Of a stretch of 64,000 nucleotides of DNA, positions 9,491 to 19,367 are shown in pieces; the first letter of the stretch is position 1, and every line of letters starts with the position of its first letter. Below the pieces are notes generated by a model. The model made no database searches and was not told where the DNA came from. It saw nothing but the letters and a program-made list of their open reading frames with translations. This stretch comes from Pseudopedobacter sp965218985 (GTDB lineage Bacteria; Bacteroidota; Bacteroidia; Sphingobacteriales; Sphingobacteriaceae). Made by a program: the position numbers and the translations under genes. Where the stretch lies: positions 1-64,000 of the forward strand of contig CBDCMP010000005.1 of NCBI GenBank assembly GCA_965218985.1. The letters run 5' to 3'.

Positions 9491-12400
9491 ATGAAGAGAA
9501 ATTTTACATCAAAGGAATTCTCCTTTTTTCAGAAATGTGCTGATTCTTTAAATCTTATACCAATAAGAAGAATCTGCCTTTCGTGTTTGCTGACCCTGAT
9601 GATTTCGTTTTCGGCTTTTTCTCAAACGAGGGTAATCACAGGGAAAGTTTCTGATGAAAAAGGAGAATCCTTACCAGGGGTTTCCATTAAAGAGAAAGAT
9701 TCTGAAAATGCCACACAAACAGATTTAGATGGTAATTACCGGATAACTGTTTCTACAGAGAAACCAACCCTTGTTTTTACTTATGTTGGGTTTACCACAA
9801 AGGAAGTTTTGTTAAGCGGAAATGTAAGTAATGTTACATTAACTTCCGAGGCAACATCTTTAAACGAGATAGTGGTAACTGCCTTTGCCTCGCAGAAAAA
9901 GGTAAATGTTACGGGTGCTGTTTCAACGGTAGATGCTAAAGATATTGTAGCAAGTCCTGTTGCCAATGTTACCAATGCGCTCATCGGAAATGCTCCAGGC
10001 ATAAGTGGTTTGCAAAGCAGTGGAGAACCTGGCAGAAATTCAACCAAGATATATATTAGAGGAGTATCAACCTATGGTGGTAATACAGATCCGCTAATTG
10101 TTATTGACGGAGTAGAGCAAACAGCAGAAAGACCATACGATCAACTTAATTCAATGGATGCCAATGAGATTGAGAGTGTCAGTATTTTGAAAGATGCTTC
10201 CTCAACCGCAGTTTATGGAATTAGAGGTGCCAATGGAGTAATCATTGTTACCACAAAAAGAGGGAAATTAGGTAAGCCTTCCATTAATGTTACCTCTAAT
10301 TTTGGATATACAGAAGCCACTGCCTTAACTAATTCTGCAACTTCTTATCAATGGGCTGTCATGCGTAACCAGGCCATAAATATTTTGAACAATAGCCTTA
10401 ATGATCCCGGGTTCAATAATTTGTTGTTTACGGATGATGAACTCTGGAAATTTAAAAATAACAGAGATTATACACCTGATGAAGTTGCTTCTTTTTCTTT
10501 CCTTTCTGATGAACAAAAAACGCAGCTAAATAATTCACCTGCATTGTATTTTGGAAGCCATGATTATTATAAAGAGACCTTTAATAATAAGGGACCACAA
10601 CAGCAGTTTAATATTAGTGTAAGGGGTGGGTCCGAAAAAGTAAAATACTATACCTCTTTAGGGGCATTCAATCAGGGTAGTATCTTACAGGATGCATCCA
10701 TCCAGAATACAAATTCAGGTTCCACTTTTAATCGCTACAACTTCCGTTCAAACTTTGATATTAAGCCCATAAAAAGTTTAACTATTTCTGTAAACTTAGC
10801 CGGGCAGTTTGGAGGTACAAAAAGTCCTTCTTTTAATTTTGGATCTGGGGATAATTTTAATAGATATAAGAACTTAATTCAATATTTGCAGGAGGGTAAT
10901 CCAGCAATGGTTCCCGGTGTAATTGATGGCCGGGTGGTAACGAACGTTGCTGGTGTTAATGGAGGAACATCCGTAAGTAACCCATTAGGTATTAAAGGTT
11001 CTGTACAAAACACTGCACTATCTCAATTATTGCTTTCTGGCAGTGGTAATGTAAACAACACCTTATTAAGCTCAGCCATTAAGATAAACCATCAGATGGA
11101 TTATTTGACTAAAGGACTTTCTGTAAGAGGTACTGTAGCCTATGACGATTCCTATACCAATTATATTGCTATCAATTCCTCAGTGCCTAGTTATACGGTT
11201 AGAAGAGATCCTTTAAATCCTAATAATCTGGATTTCTTTGGAGGTGCTATTGGGCAGCAAAGTTATTCCTCTTCTGATAATAACTGGAACAGGTTTTATT
11301 TTGATTTTGGATTTGATTATCAAAAATCTTTTAAAGGGAATAATTTCACAGGACTATTATTAGCCAAAGGCTCATTATATAATATGCCAAGTGATGTTTT
11401 TAACATTCCATCAGGTATAGAAGGTCTCGTAGGAAGGTTAACTTACAATTACAAGGAGCGCTATCAGGCAGAATTAAATTTAGGATACAATGGTACAGAG
11501 AATTTTGCACCGGGAAATAGATTTGGTTTTTTCCCTGCTTATTCTGCAGGTTGGGTACCTTCCAATGAATCATTTTTTCCAAAAAATGATATCATCACTT
11601 TCCTGAAATTCAGGGCTTCTTACGGGGAAGTTGGGAATGACCAAATTTCAGGCAGAAGGTATTTATTCCTTCCCAGCTCATTTGGCCTTTTAAACCAGGC
11701 GAGATATTATCTCGGCACCAGCGACGGGTCTGCCGTTAATCCTTCTTACACAGGTACGCTGGAAGGTGCTCTTGGTAATCCCCTGGTTACATGGGAACGT
11801 TCAGCCAAAACGGATATTGGTTTAGAAGCCCGATTTCTTAAGGATAGATTGTCTTTAACATTGGATTTGTTTAAAGAAGACAGGGACAATATTTTAACCA
11901 CCTTAGGGATCATTCCTTTAACATTTGGGGTCTCTGGTGGAAATATTCCTCCGGTGAATGTGGGGATAACCACCAACAAAGGATACGAATTTTCTTTAGG
12001 ATATGCAGATCAAAAAGGGGACTTCAATTATGGGATTAACGGATCTGTGAGTTACACCCGTAACAAAGTGGTTTACCGGGCTGAAGCGCCCAATCCTTAT
12101 CCATGGCAAAACCAAACAGGCCAGGCCATTGGGCAATATTTTGGATTTGTAAGTGATGGTTTTTTTAATACGCCTGAAGAGCTGGCTGACCGCCCTTATG
12201 ATACCTACAACTCTAATAGGAACGTGTTGGGTGATATCAGGTACAAAGACCTTAATGGTGATGGATTGATCAATAATTTAGATCAGGGGCCTATCGGCTA
12301 TTCTAATCTTCCTCAATATGCTTTTAATACCAGGCTGAACTTCGGATATAAAGGATTTGACCTCAGTGTTTTGTTTAACGGAACAGCAAATGGTTCTTTC

Positions 12401-12829
12401 TATTTGCCTGTAAATCAGACAGGCGTTTACTTTAAAAATTATGGAAATGTTTACCAATGGCAATATGATGGCGTTTGGACACCAGAAAAAGTGGCCAGCG
12501 GAGAAAAAATAACCTACCCCAGACCTGAACTAAATACAACGATGAATAATTCCAACTTTCTTTTGAGTGATTTTTGGTTGAAATCATCTGATTTTATCAA
12601 GCTGAAAAATATAGAAGTGGGTTATACATGGAGGAAAGTCAACTTTTTGAAAAAACTGGATGTAAAATCTATCAGGATTTTTGCGACCGGAAACAACCTC
12701 TTTATCCTTAATGATAAACTCAGCCAGTACGGGGTAGATCCTGAAACTACTGATTCAAGAAATGGTCAATACGGTTACGTATTCCCCATAACCAGAGCCT
12801 ATAATTTTGGATTGAATGTTCAATTTTAA
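9491..12829 (+). CDS. SusC/RagA-type TonB-dependent outer-membrane transporter 1
   Basis: The transporter half of a SusCD glycan importer, 1112 residues. Order: an unusually long hydrophilic lead, a signal segment (residues about 28-45, ending FSAFSQ), the carboxypeptidase-regulatory-like domain (ITGKVSDEKGESLPGVSIKEKD), a plug domain with the family signature (IRGVSTYGG, SILKDASSTAVYGIRGANGVIIVTTKRG), and a large beta-barrel ending in an aromatic residue (NVQF). The matching SusD gene starts 22 bases later. The gap upstream and the presence of a second pair downstream suggest this operon imports products of the lyases and hydrolases encoded on either side. Confidence 0.95.
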   Translation: MKRNFTSKEFSFFQKCADSLNLIPIRRICLSCLLTLMISFSAFSQTRVITGKVSDEKGESLPGVSIKEKDSENATQTDLDGNYRITVSTEKPTLVFTYVGFTTKEVLLSGNVSNVTLTSEATSLNEIVVTAFASQKKVNVTGAVSTVDAKDIVASPVANVTNALIGNAPGISGLQSSGEPGRNSTKIYIRGVSTYGGNTDPLIVIDGVEQTAERPYDQLNSMDANEIESVSILKDASSTAVYGIRGANGVIIVTTKRGKLGKPSINVTSNFGYTEATALTNSATSYQWAVMRNQAINILNNSLNDPGFNNLLFTDDELWKFKNNRDYTPDEVASFSFLSDEQKTQLNNSPALYFGSHDYYKETFNNKGPQQQFNISVRGGSEKVKYYTSLGAFNQGSILQDASIQNTNSGSTFNRYNFRSNFDIKPIKSLTISVNLAGQFGGTKSPSFNFGSGDNFNRYKNLIQYLQEGNPAMVPGVIDGRVVTNVAGVNGGTSVSNPLGIKGSVQNTALSQLLLSGSGNVNNTLLSSAIKINHQMDYLTKGLSVRGTVAYDDSYTNYIAINSSVPSYTVRRDPLNPNNLDFFGGAIGQQSYSSSDNNWNRFYFDFGFDYQKSFKGNNFTGLLLAKGSLYNMPSDVFNIPSGIEGLVGRLTYNYKERYQAELNLGYNGTENFAPGNRFGFFPAYSAGWVPSNESFFPKNDIITFLKFRASYGEVGNDQISGRRYLFLPSSFGLLNQARYYLGTSDGSAVNPSYTGTLEGALGNPLVTWERSAKTDIGLEARFLKDRLSLTLDLFKEDRDNILTTLGIIPLTFGVSGGNIPPVNVGITTNKGYEFSLGYADQKGDFNYGINGSVSYTRNKVVYRAEAPNPYPWQNQTGQAIGQYFGFVSDGFFNTPEELADRPYDTYNSNRNVLGDIRYKDLNGDGLINNLDQGPIGYSNLPQYAFNTRLNFGYKGFDLSVLFNGTANGSFYLPVNQTGVYFKNYGNVYQWQYDGVWTPEKVASGEKITYPRPELNTTMNNSNFLLSDFWLKSSDFIKLKNIEVGYTWRKVNFLKKLDVKSIRIFATGNNLFILNDKLSQYGVDPETTDSRNGQYGYVFPITRAYNFGLNVQF

Positions 12830-12850
12830 ATAGAATAATTTATAGATATT

Positions 12851-14638
12851 ATGAAAAAGACATTATTAATGCTGACAACAAGCTTAATGCTGCTGTTTTT
12901 CTACGCTTGTCAGAAAGATTTTTTACAAATCCCGGATACAAGCGGTGCAGCTGATTTAGAAAAAGTGTTTTCTAATTCCCGAAATGCCACCTCTGCTTTA
13001 TTGGTCAATTACCGCAGGGCTTTGGGCATAGGATGGGCCGGAGGTATAGTTGGAATGGACCATGGGACCATTGGAGGGATATCTGGTGAGTTGAGTAAAG
13101 GCTGGAGCTGGCATGCCACTTACGCAATTACCGATGCTGGTCTGTCTCCAAACAGACAAGATGCTGTACGCTATGATGCCATTTGGCCAATAGTCCGTTC
13201 TTTATGGGTTGTGAATGAAAATATAGATAAAGTTCCTGATATGGATGCAACCATGAAGGGATATGTGAAAGGGGAATCAGAAGGCCTGGTGGCCTACGTG
13301 TATCTTAACATGTTTAAAAGTTATGGTGGACTTCCAATTATCGACAGAACCTATGTAGCATCTGAAGATCTGTTAGTACCCAGGTCCAGTTTGCAGGAAA
13401 CGCTGGATTTTACCCTAAAATTGTGCGATGATGCCATTGCCGCTTTACCTGATAATTGGCCAGCCGATCAAACTGGCAGGCTCACCAAAGGAGCCGTAAT
13501 GACCATGAAAGCACAGGTTTTGATGTATGCTGCCCGTCCGCTGTTTAATTCTTCCACCCCTTATTTAAGCCTTGGGGCTAACAATAATTTAATATGTTTT
13601 GGCAGCAATGACCCAACCCGCTGGGACAAAGCTATAACCGCAAGTGAAGAAGCACTTGCAAAGGTAAAAAGCCAGGGAATTGATATCATCAATACAGGCG
13701 GTGCAGGTACAAATGCCCCTAACCCAAATGCTTTGGCCGATTATGGAACGGCAACTTCCATTCCCAATAACAGCGAGATTATTCTCGCCTGTAAAATAGA
13801 TGAAAATGGCGTGGGGTTTTATTATGATTTATCTAATTATTGGATACCCAGCCGTTATAACCATGAAAAATCAGGCCTGCAGGGGAATTTTCTATCCAAC
13901 TATCGCAAGGCTGATGGCACAGAACAAGACTGGCCACAATTGGGGGACCCAGCTCCCAGGCCAGCTTTAGACTACCGCACTCGCTTTGCTGAGATGGAGC
14001 CCCGCTTCAGAGCAGATTTTGTTGGCCCGGGCATAAGCTCAGCCAATAATCCAGGTGATGCCAATTGGGGCTACCAGGGCTGGTTAGCAAAAATGGGTAA
14101 TTACAGTACCGGAGATAATTTTCCAAACAGTTCTGATTATGGTGCTGGAACTGCAGAGCCCACTAAATTTTATTACAAAGCCGGTGGAAGATTATGGTTT
14201 GAGTTCCCGGTGTTAAGGGCTGCCGAGCTGTATTTGAATTTGGCAGAAGCGTATAACGAAGTGGGTAAAACCAATCTTGCCCTGCAGAATTTAAATATTG
14301 TACGTAATAGAGGGGGTATTCCTAGTGTTACGGAGACTGATAAAGATAAATTAAGGGAAATCATACAGCGGGAATGGGCAGTAGAATTTTTGAATGAAAA
14401 CAAGCGCTATTACGATGTAAAACATTGGAAACTTGCAAACATTGGAGATGGAATTATTGGTGGGCCCAGAACAGAATTTTATTGGAAAGTCACCAAAACC
14501 GATAATGCAGTATCCAGTTTGATAAGTTATTATACAGCAGTTGCATTTAATGCTTACTGGAATCCAAGTATGTATCTGGAACCCTTTCCACAAGGCGAGG
14601 TAAATAAACAGTCCGTCATCCAAAATCCGGGCTATTAA
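12851..14638 (+). CDS. SusD/RagB-type glycan-binding lipoprotein 1
   Basis: The surface lid of transporter 1, 595 residues. It has a lipoprotein signal with lipobox LLFFYAC (Cys20), followed by the usual QKDFLQIPD start of mature SusD proteins. TPR-like helical features include YLNMFKSYGGLPIIDRTY and the C-terminal RagB block (PVLRAAELYLNLAEAYNEVG and the EWAVEFLNENKRYYDVKHWK region). It ends with the typical QNPGY. It lies 22 bases downstream of SusC 1 and 34 bases upstream of SusC 2, so the four genes form one operon. Confidence 0.95.
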   Translation: MKKTLLMLTTSLMLLFFYACQKDFLQIPDTSGAADLEKVFSNSRNATSALLVNYRRALGIGWAGGIVGMDHGTIGGISGELSKGWSWHATYAITDAGLSPNRQDAVRYDAIWPIVRSLWVVNENIDKVPDMDATMKGYVKGESEGLVAYVYLNMFKSYGGLPIIDRTYVASEDLLVPRSSLQETLDFTLKLCDDAIAALPDNWPADQTGRLTKGAVMTMKAQVLMYAARPLFNSSTPYLSLGANNNLICFGSNDPTRWDKAITASEEALAKVKSQGIDIINTGGAGTNAPNPNALADYGTATSIPNNSEIILACKIDENGVGFYYDLSNYWIPSRYNHEKSGLQGNFLSNYRKADGTEQDWPQLGDPAPRPALDYRTRFAEMEPRFRADFVGPGISSANNPGDANWGYQGWLAKMGNYSTGDNFPNSSDYGAGTAEPTKFYYKAGGRLWFEFPVLRAAELYLNLAEAYNEVGKTNLALQNLNIVRNRGGIPSVTETDKDKLREIIQREWAVEFLNENKRYYDVKHWKLANIGDGIIGGPRTEFYWKVTKTDNAVSSLISYYTAVAFNAYWNPSMYLEPFPQGEVNKQSVIQNPGY

Positions 14639-14671
14639 TCAGATAATTTATCCACACTAAAAATTAAATAC

Positions 14672-17578
14672 ATGCATAAATTATATAAAATAAGAGCCAT
14701 TATCATTTTTTCAGCTTTGGCAGTTTGTACTTCTGCGGGTAATCTGAAAGCTCAAAACAGGTCTTCTGTTCCAGAAAAAAGGATGGAACCAGATTCAATA
14801 AAAACTTCGGAGAATGTGCCTAACCGGTTTTTTAACGACGCTAAAAATAAATCTGACGCTGCAATCTCCACAGTCAGGAGTGGGCAATTGTATAAAACAC
14901 CTTCGGCAAGTATTACTAATTCATTAAGCGGTATCCTTTCAGGTTTATACGTTAAACAAGGGTCGGGCGAGCCGGGTTTCGAAGAAGCTGATTTAAATAT
15001 CCGCGGTATAGGCTCTTACGGATTTACCAATGGTACCGGATATAATACCGCAACAATTTTTGTGGATGGTTTTGAAGTAAGGCCCGGTTATTTCAATTTT
15101 CTTTCCGCTTCAGAAATAGAAAGTATATCTGTATTCAAAGATGCTTCTGCATTGGCCACTTTTGGGATGAAGGGAGCAAACGGAGTGATATGGGTAGTAA
15201 CCAAACGCGGCAGTGTTGGTAAATCCACCATTACCTTTCAGGCAAGAACAGGTTTACAAAGTCCCATACAAGTTAATAAACCATTAAACTCCTACAATTA
15301 TGCAAGGTTATACAACCAGGCGGTGAGCAATGATAACGGCAATACCTGGAACCCCTTTTATAGCGAAACTCAGTTGAATAATTACCAAAACGGCGTAGGT
15401 ACCAATGTAGATTGGTTTAATGAAACAACAAGAGATCATGCTCCTTATGCAGATGCGGACCTGAGGTTTTCTGGCGGAGATACTAAAACCAAATACAATA
15501 TCATATTTGATTATGGCAAAAAGACAGGTTTATATGATGTTGGAAACACAGATTCTACCTCTAATGAAAATTTCGGCCGGTATAATCTTAGGGCTAATTT
15601 AGATTTTGATATCGGCGATATATTTGAAGCTCAGGTAGATTTGAACGGAAGAATGGAAAATCGTAAGTCACCTAATTATACCTCAAATTATTCCACAGCC
15701 AATCTTTGGACCAACCTCTATCGCTATCCTTCAAATATATATCCTGTTTATGATGGGGAGTCAAATAATTATTCCGGCACAGGTATTTATCCAAATAATC
15801 CCGTAGGGTCTATCAATGCGCTGGGTTGGCAGTCTAACAGAACCCGGTATTTACAAGGGAACTTTGGACTGAAAGAAAAATTGGATCTTATAACTAAAGG
15901 GCTTTATTTGAAAGAAGCATTTTCCTTCAATAGCTATAACTTAAGCAGCTATAATAAAACCAAAACGTATGCAAGATATATCAACGGAGTAAAAACTACA
16001 ACAGACTTAGATGGCAATCTAACAAATAGCAGACTGGATGCTCTTTCGCAGCAGGATTGGCGTCAGGCAACTGTTACTGCCGGATATGAAAATAAGTTTG
16101 GCTTTAGTGAAATAAACTCAGCCATTAACTTTTTTAATTCTGATTATAGTGGGAATGGTCTTTTCGGCTATAAAATCCATTATCAAAACCTGAGCGGAAG
16201 GTTGAATTATAGCTATAAAAGCCGTTATGTTGCCGAGTTTGGTTTCTCCTATTTTGGTTCAGATGCTTATGCTCCTGGTAATAGATGGAAATTCTATCCC
16301 GCAGTATCCGCTGCCTGGATCATATCAAATGAAGACTTTTTATCTGAAAATGATGTTTTAAGTTTCCTGAAGTTAAGGGGTTCTGTAGGTAAATCTGCTA
16401 CTACACAAGCTATAAGCCCTTCAACTTACGGGTCTGACGGAAGATATTTATACCAGCAATACTATAGCCAAAGCGGTGGTTTTTATACCGGAACAGGAAC
16501 TTATGCAAATAGAGGAGGTTTAAATCCAACTTTTATCGCGAACCCCAATTATGGTCCTGAAGAAAGCATGAAATATAATGTGGGGTTAGATTTATCCTTG
16601 TTCAAATCCTTAACCTTAAACCTGGATGCCTATATTGATAAAAGGAGCAAAATTTTAACGGTTGATAACACCATTCCTGCAAGTTTTGGAAATAATATCT
16701 TTTTAAGCAACATTGGTAAAATGACCAATAAAGGATTAGAATTAAGTGCGCTGTATAATGGAAAATCGGGCAATGTAGGTTATCATATCAATGCAATTGC
16801 ATCCTATAACAAAAATAAGATTGATTATTCTGCAGAATTAGCGCCGGCTTACCCTTATAATGCCATAACAGGGAATTCATTCGGTACCCCAATAGGTCTG
16901 GTGGCAGACGGATTTTATCAGGTGGAGGATTTTAATGCCGATGGAAGTTTAAAATCAGGATTACCGGTACCCGTTTTTGGAAACATTCAGGCTGGAGATA
17001 TAAAATACAAAGACCTGGACGGTAACCATATCATTGATGCAACTGATGTCAAAAAAATTGGTAAATCTACTTTTCCGAATTTATTTTATTCTTTCGGTGG
17101 AGGGATAGATTTTAAAGGATTTGATTTTTCTGTTTTATTGCAGGGCGTTGGGGGCAATGCTATAAATATTTTGGGAGACAATAATTTGCAGGCTCAAAAT
17201 ATTGCTTTTGTAAATAATGGAAACGCTTTTCCTATTGCAGAAGGTGCCTGGGCGTATTATCCTAACGAAGGAATAGACAATAGAAACACGGCAACCTACC
17301 CAAGGCTAACCACTATGGCAAATAATAACAATTACAGAACAAGTTCATTTTGGTTAAAAGATGCAGACTACCTCAGGGTTAAAAATGTGGAGTTGGGATA
17401 TGATTTTAATAAACAAACACTTTCTAAGTTGAAGTTACAAAATCTACGGGTTTTTGTGAATGCGGTAAATCCAATTACCTGGAGTAAACTTTTATCAGAT
17501 TATAAAATCGACCCAGAATTCAATAGCGGATACCCATCAATTAAGTCATTTAACGTAGGTTTAATAGCCACTTATTAA
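14672..17578 (+). CDS. SusC/RagA-type TonB-dependent transporter 2, lacking the usual N-terminal domain
   Basis: A 968-residue outer-membrane transporter with signal peptide (to about GNLKAQ). Instead of the carboxypeptidase-regulatory-like domain seen in the upstream SusC, a short, serine- and charge-rich linker of roughly 60 residues leads straight into the plug (ITNSLSGILSGLYVKQGSGEPG). The SusC signature is present as SVFKDASALATFGMKGANGVIWVVTKRG. The barrel then runs to NVGLIATY at the C-terminus. It is followed 11 bases later by a SusD gene. Such short-form SusC proteins exist in Bacteroidetes. The two pairs are clearly divergent, so they may import different-size products rather than being a recent duplication. 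Confidence 0.93.
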   Translation: MHKLYKIRAIIIFSALAVCTSAGNLKAQNRSSVPEKRMEPDSIKTSENVPNRFFNDAKNKSDAAISTVRSGQLYKTPSASITNSLSGILSGLYVKQGSGEPGFEEADLNIRGIGSYGFTNGTGYNTATIFVDGFEVRPGYFNFLSASEIESISVFKDASALATFGMKGANGVIWVVTKRGSVGKSTITFQARTGLQSPIQVNKPLNSYNYARLYNQAVSNDNGNTWNPFYSETQLNNYQNGVGTNVDWFNETTRDHAPYADADLRFSGGDTKTKYNIIFDYGKKTGLYDVGNTDSTSNENFGRYNLRANLDFDIGDIFEAQVDLNGRMENRKSPNYTSNYSTANLWTNLYRYPSNIYPVYDGESNNYSGTGIYPNNPVGSINALGWQSNRTRYLQGNFGLKEKLDLITKGLYLKEAFSFNSYNLSSYNKTKTYARYINGVKTTTDLDGNLTNSRLDALSQQDWRQATVTAGYENKFGFSEINSAINFFNSDYSGNGLFGYKIHYQNLSGRLNYSYKSRYVAEFGFSYFGSDAYAPGNRWKFYPAVSAAWIISNEDFLSENDVLSFLKLRGSVGKSATTQAISPSTYGSDGRYLYQQYYSQSGGFYTGTGTYANRGGLNPTFIANPNYGPEESMKYNVGLDLSLFKSLTLNLDAYIDKRSKILTVDNTIPASFGNNIFLSNIGKMTNKGLELSALYNGKSGNVGYHINAIASYNKNKIDYSAELAPAYPYNAITGNSFGTPIGLVADGFYQVEDFNADGSLKSGLPVPVFGNIQAGDIKYKDLDGNHIIDATDVKKIGKSTFPNLFYSFGGGIDFKGFDFSVLLQGVGGNAINILGDNNLQAQNIAFVNNGNAFPIAEGAWAYYPNEGIDNRNTATYPRLTTMANNNNYRTSSFWLKDADYLRVKNVELGYDFNKQTLSKLKLQNLRVFVNAVNPITWSKLLSDYKIDPEFNSGYPSIKSFNVGLIATY

Positions 17579-17588
17579 TCAAGAAATT

Positions 17589-19262
17589 ATGAAAAGTAAA
17601 CATACAATTGCTGCAATATTTAGTCTGATCTTGCTTTCCTGGGGTTGTAAAAAGGATTTTTTAGACACCAAATTAGATACTTTAAAAACACCGGAAGCTA
17701 TTGTTACAGACAGAAATACCCTATTTTCATCAGCGTACGCATTTTACCTTCCGCTGCAGGATGGCTTTTCGGCCATTGATAATAACTTGTTTGCTGCGGT
17801 TAGTGATGAAGCTCAGAATAGTACATCCAGTTTTAATGCGCTTTTATTCAATCAGGGAGTGATTAGCCCGAATATAAATCCGGAAGGAGGATTGTATAAG
17901 ACATTTTATGATGGTATCAGGGCTGCCAATAATTTTTTAGAATACTCCAAAAATGCTAACGAATTTTTGGCACTTAACAGAGATACCATAACTGAAGCTG
18001 TAGCCTATAATAATGAAAAGCAGGATATAGGCTGGCTAAAAGCAGAAGCCCACATTGCAAGAGCATATTATTACGCAGAATTGATTAAACGCTGGGGCGG
18101 AGTACCTATTGTAACCAAAACCTTCCAGGAAGCGGATGTTATTAATATCCCAAGATCAACTTACGATGAGGTGGTGGATTATATTATTTCGGAAATAGAT
18201 AACAACAAGGCAAACTTACAGGAAAATTGGAAAACATCTTCTTTTACAGCTAATGATGGAAGATTTTCTCTGGGTTCTGCACTAGCCTTGAAAGCCAGAG
18301 TTTTATTGTACGCCGCCAGTCCACGTAATAATCCTTCAAATGACATCACCAAATGGCAGAAAGCGGCGGAGGCAGCCAATGAAGTGATTAAATTAGGTTA
18401 TTATTCTCTAAATGCTTCATACGGAGTTTATTTTATAGGATCCACGCCTATTTCAAGTAATGAAACCATCTTTGCGTTAAGGCAACCTCCGGGCAACGAG
18501 TTTGAAAAACAAAATTATCCTATAGCCACCCCTGGTGGAAGAACTGGCTTAGCCCCATCAGATAACCTGGTTTCAGCTTATGAATACATTGGGATACCAG
18601 ACCCCAATGATCCGTACAAGAATAGAGACCCACGTTTATCCGCTTCTATTGTTACCAATGGAAGTACCTGGAATAACCGGGTGATTGATGAATCTGCAGG
18701 TGCGCCAGATGACATGGCAAATCCAAATGCCAGTAAAACGGGTTATTATCTGAAGAAATTTTTGACAGATAAGTTAAACCTTATCCAGGGCGGAACCGCA
18801 CAGCATAATTGGGTAATTTTTAGATATGGAGAGCTTTTACTGGATTTTGCAGAAGCAATGAACGAAGCTTACGGACCGGATAATGCCAATGGTTATACGT
18901 TAACTGCCAGGCAGGCATTGCAAAAAGTGAGAGACAGAGCAAGTACCGCACTTCCTGCAATTACAGCTACCTCTAAAGAAGATTTTCGGGATGTGGTGAA
19001 ACATGAGAGGCGTGTTGAGCTTGCTTTCGAAGGTTATCGTTATTGGGATTTAAGAAGATGGAAAGATGCTGAAGTGGTACTTAATAAACCAATTATGGGT
19101 GTAAAAGTAACCAAAGTATCTAGCTCTCCGGACACCTGGTCTTACCAGAAAAGAGACGTAGCTGATCGTGTTTTTAAAATGGAAAACTATTATTACCCTT
19201 TTTCCAGGTCAGAAATTGTTAATTCTAATGGAGTTTTAAAACAAAACCCAGGATATAATTAA
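17589..19262 (+). CDS. SusD/RagB-type glycan-binding lipoprotein 2
   Basis: Partner of SusC 2, 557 residues. Lipobox LLSWGC (Cys20) is followed by KKDFLDTKLDTLKTPEA. Typical SusD blocks are present: AEAHIARAYYYAELIKRWGG, VPIVTKTF, FRYGELLLDFAEAMNEAYG, and the C-terminal HERRVELAFEGYRYWDLRRWKDAE. It ends LKQNPGYN. The start codon lies 10 bases after the SusC 2 stop. A short dispersed repeat begins just after its stop codon. Confidence 0.95.
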   Translation: MKSKHTIAAIFSLILLSWGCKKDFLDTKLDTLKTPEAIVTDRNTLFSSAYAFYLPLQDGFSAIDNNLFAAVSDEAQNSTSSFNALLFNQGVISPNINPEGGLYKTFYDGIRAANNFLEYSKNANEFLALNRDTITEAVAYNNEKQDIGWLKAEAHIARAYYYAELIKRWGGVPIVTKTFQEADVINIPRSTYDEVVDYIISEIDNNKANLQENWKTSSFTANDGRFSLGSALALKARVLLYAASPRNNPSNDITKWQKAAEAANEVIKLGYYSLNASYGVYFIGSTPISSNETIFALRQPPGNEFEKQNYPIATPGGRTGLAPSDNLVSAYEYIGIPDPNDPYKNRDPRLSASIVTNGSTWNNRVIDESAGAPDDMANPNASKTGYYLKKFLTDKLNLIQGGTAQHNWVIFRYGELLLDFAEAMNEAYGPDNANGYTLTARQALQKVRDRASTALPAITATSKEDFRDVVKHERRVELAFEGYRYWDLRRWKDAEVVLNKPIMGVKVTKVSSSPDTWSYQKRDVADRVFKMENYYYPFSRSEIVNSNGVLKQNPGYN

Positions 19263-19269
19263 AATCAAA

Positions 19270-19367
19270 ATGAAACTATCATGATTGTGCCAAAACCCGC
19301 AGGGGATATGATTATCAAATTATGATTGCTTCATCACCTTTAAAAACAAAAAATAAACGGATGAAAA
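19270..19367 (+). repeat. Dispersed repeat, copy A (second copy at 35910-36007)
   Basis: About 98 bases roughly 80-85% identical, in the same orientation, to 35910-36007. Shared blocks include ATCATGATT, TGCCAAAACCCGCAGGGGA, TTATCAAAT, GCTTCATC, and a purine-rich tail that ends on ATGAAAAAA. In both places the last bases are the start codon of a gene. CCCGCAGGG can form a small hairpin, and ATCATGAT-like palindromes flank it. The function is unknown. It may be a mobile leader element or a remnant of a larger dispersed repeat family. Confidence 0.7.
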
